Positions 5,791 through 6,313 of a DNA stretch of 6,313 nt are shown in pieces. The notes below the pieces were generated by a model, which saw only the letters and a list, made by a program, of their open reading frames with translations, was not told the origin of the DNA and searched no databases. The stretch comes from Dehalococcoidia bacterium (GTDB lineage: Bacteria; Chloroflexota; Dehalococcoidia; SZUA-161), in assembly GCA_004376205.1 (NCBI GenBank), contig SOKG01000184.1, forward strand, positions 1 to 6,313, read 5' to 3'. Made by a program: the position numbers and the translations under genes. The first letter of the stretch is position 1, and each line of letters starts with the position of its first letter.

Positions 5791-6313
5791 CTAGCGATAC
5801 GAGTAGTTGGGAGGGGCCAAAGCCTGCACTCTTCTTCTCACTTTCCACAGTTCGTTGACGAGGGAATCGGGCTCCTCTTTCCCTGGCTCCTCCCACGGTT
5901 TGCCCAGCCCCATGTCGGTGGCAATGATCTTGTAGCAGTTGTAGGACTCAGATGCCCCGGCATTCGACCCTACATGCCAGCAGCCGCCCGTGGCGTAGAG
6001 GTTGCCTACAGGCGTTCTATAGTTGGCCAACTCCGGCGTAGGCCTGTTCTCGAACACCTGGAACGGTGAGCGGTCAATTCCGGCCATGGTGCCATTGGGT
6101 GCGAGGTTCCTCATGCGCAGGTTGTCGTAGGGGCTGTTGGTGTCGACGCCGATAACGTTATCCCAGGTCATGTTGGGAGCATACTGCTCCCAGATATGCA
6201 TCAGGTTCTCAGTGTACTGTCTCTTTATCTGCAGCCAGTCCTTCTCGGAATGGGCGCTCGCGGGCGGCGAAAGCTGCTCGTTATGGACAACGTGCTTGCC
6301 CGGAGGTGCATAG
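5791..6313 (-). CDS. FAD-dependent oxidoreductase, CrtI/phytoene desaturase-like (C-terminal part, cut by window edge)
   Basis: The last 173 residues of a flavoprotein; the frame is open to the right edge, so the methionine at 6201 is internal and not the start. Seen: APPGKHV near the edge, then APNM..WDN.IGVDTNSPYD, FENRPTPELAN, and TGGCWHVGSNAG, the modified C-terminal FAD region also found in the 575-residue gene in place of the classical PGGG element. It ends with the same Pro/Glu-rich tail and a different, basic last 17 or so residues. It is about 70 percent identical to the 575-residue protein over 152 gap-free residues by hand count, so the two belong to one sub-type and probably share fold and cofactor. 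It is the most upstream gene seen of the block, before the CoA-transferase pair. Its N-terminus, start and promoter lie outside the window. Substrate unknown. Confidence 0.9.
   Translation of the reverse strand, partial: YAPPGKHVVHNEQLSPPASAHSEKDWLQIKRQYTENLMHIWEQYAPNMTWDNVIGVDTNSPYDNLRMRNLAPNGTMAGIDRSPFQVFENRPTPELANYRTPVGNLYATGGCWHVGSNAGASESYNCYKIIATDMGLGKPWEEPGKEEPDSLVNELWKVRRRVQALAPPNYSYR
5857..6312 (-). repeat. Paralogous coding repeat, copy 2 (C-terminal part of the right-edge flavoprotein)
   Basis: Direct-orientation partner of 2526-2981, the same length (456 bases) with no indel. The match may continue beyond the window because it is still strong at the edge. Between the copies lie the CoA-transferase pair and most of the 575-residue gene. 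Confidence 0.85.

Noticed and set aside
2526..6312. The direct repeats as ends of a composite transposon or mobile element
   Set aside because: The repeats are protein-coding paralogous segments with many substitutions; there is no transposase, integrase, terminal inverted repeat or target duplication.

Overview
The window is a single-strand block of genes, all reading right to left on the minus strand, with short gaps (the longest is 108 bases) and clear purine-rich ribosome binding sites before several starts. Base composition is moderate (mid-50s percent GC by eye) and every gene is bacterial in style. The sequence does not fix the organism. The crowd of CrtI-like FAD oxidoreductases beside a two-subunit CoA-transferase reminds me of uncultured sediment or groundwater bacteria, for example Chloroflexota of the Dehalococcoidia type, but this is an impression and not evidence.

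Layout in transcription order, from the right edge to the left: (1) the C-terminal 173 residues of a phytoene-desaturase-like FAD oxidoreductase, cut by the window edge; (2) and (3) the alpha and beta subunits of a 3-oxoacid (family I) CoA-transferase, overlapping by 8 bases; (4) a 575-residue FAD oxidoreductase whose C-terminal part is a close paralogue of gene 1; (5) a 543-residue FAD oxidoreductase, a more distant member of the same superfamily with canonical nucleotide-binding motifs; (6) a small 83-residue protein that I do not recognise; (7) the N-terminal 116 residues of a fourth FAD oxidoreductase, of a different sub-type, cut by the left edge. No RNA genes, CRISPR, transposase, integrase or phage genes were seen, and no convincing terminator or promoter.

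The genes could work together as a catabolic or modifying module: the CoA-transferase would move CoA onto an organic acid (the acid is unknown), and a series of flavoproteins would add or remove hydrogens on the acid, its CoA ester or a related lipid or isoprenoid. This is inference from gene context. The CrtI-like fold alone does not give the substrate, and annotation as phytoene desaturase would be misleading because no carotenoid genes are visible here.

The most notable observation is that genes 1 and 4, on either side of the CoA-transferase pair, align without a gap over 152 codons at about 70 percent amino-acid identity (hand count). They include a C-terminal tail of 20 identical residues whose codons differ at seven silent positions. 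The tail therefore seems to be held by selection on the protein, not merely by recent copying.
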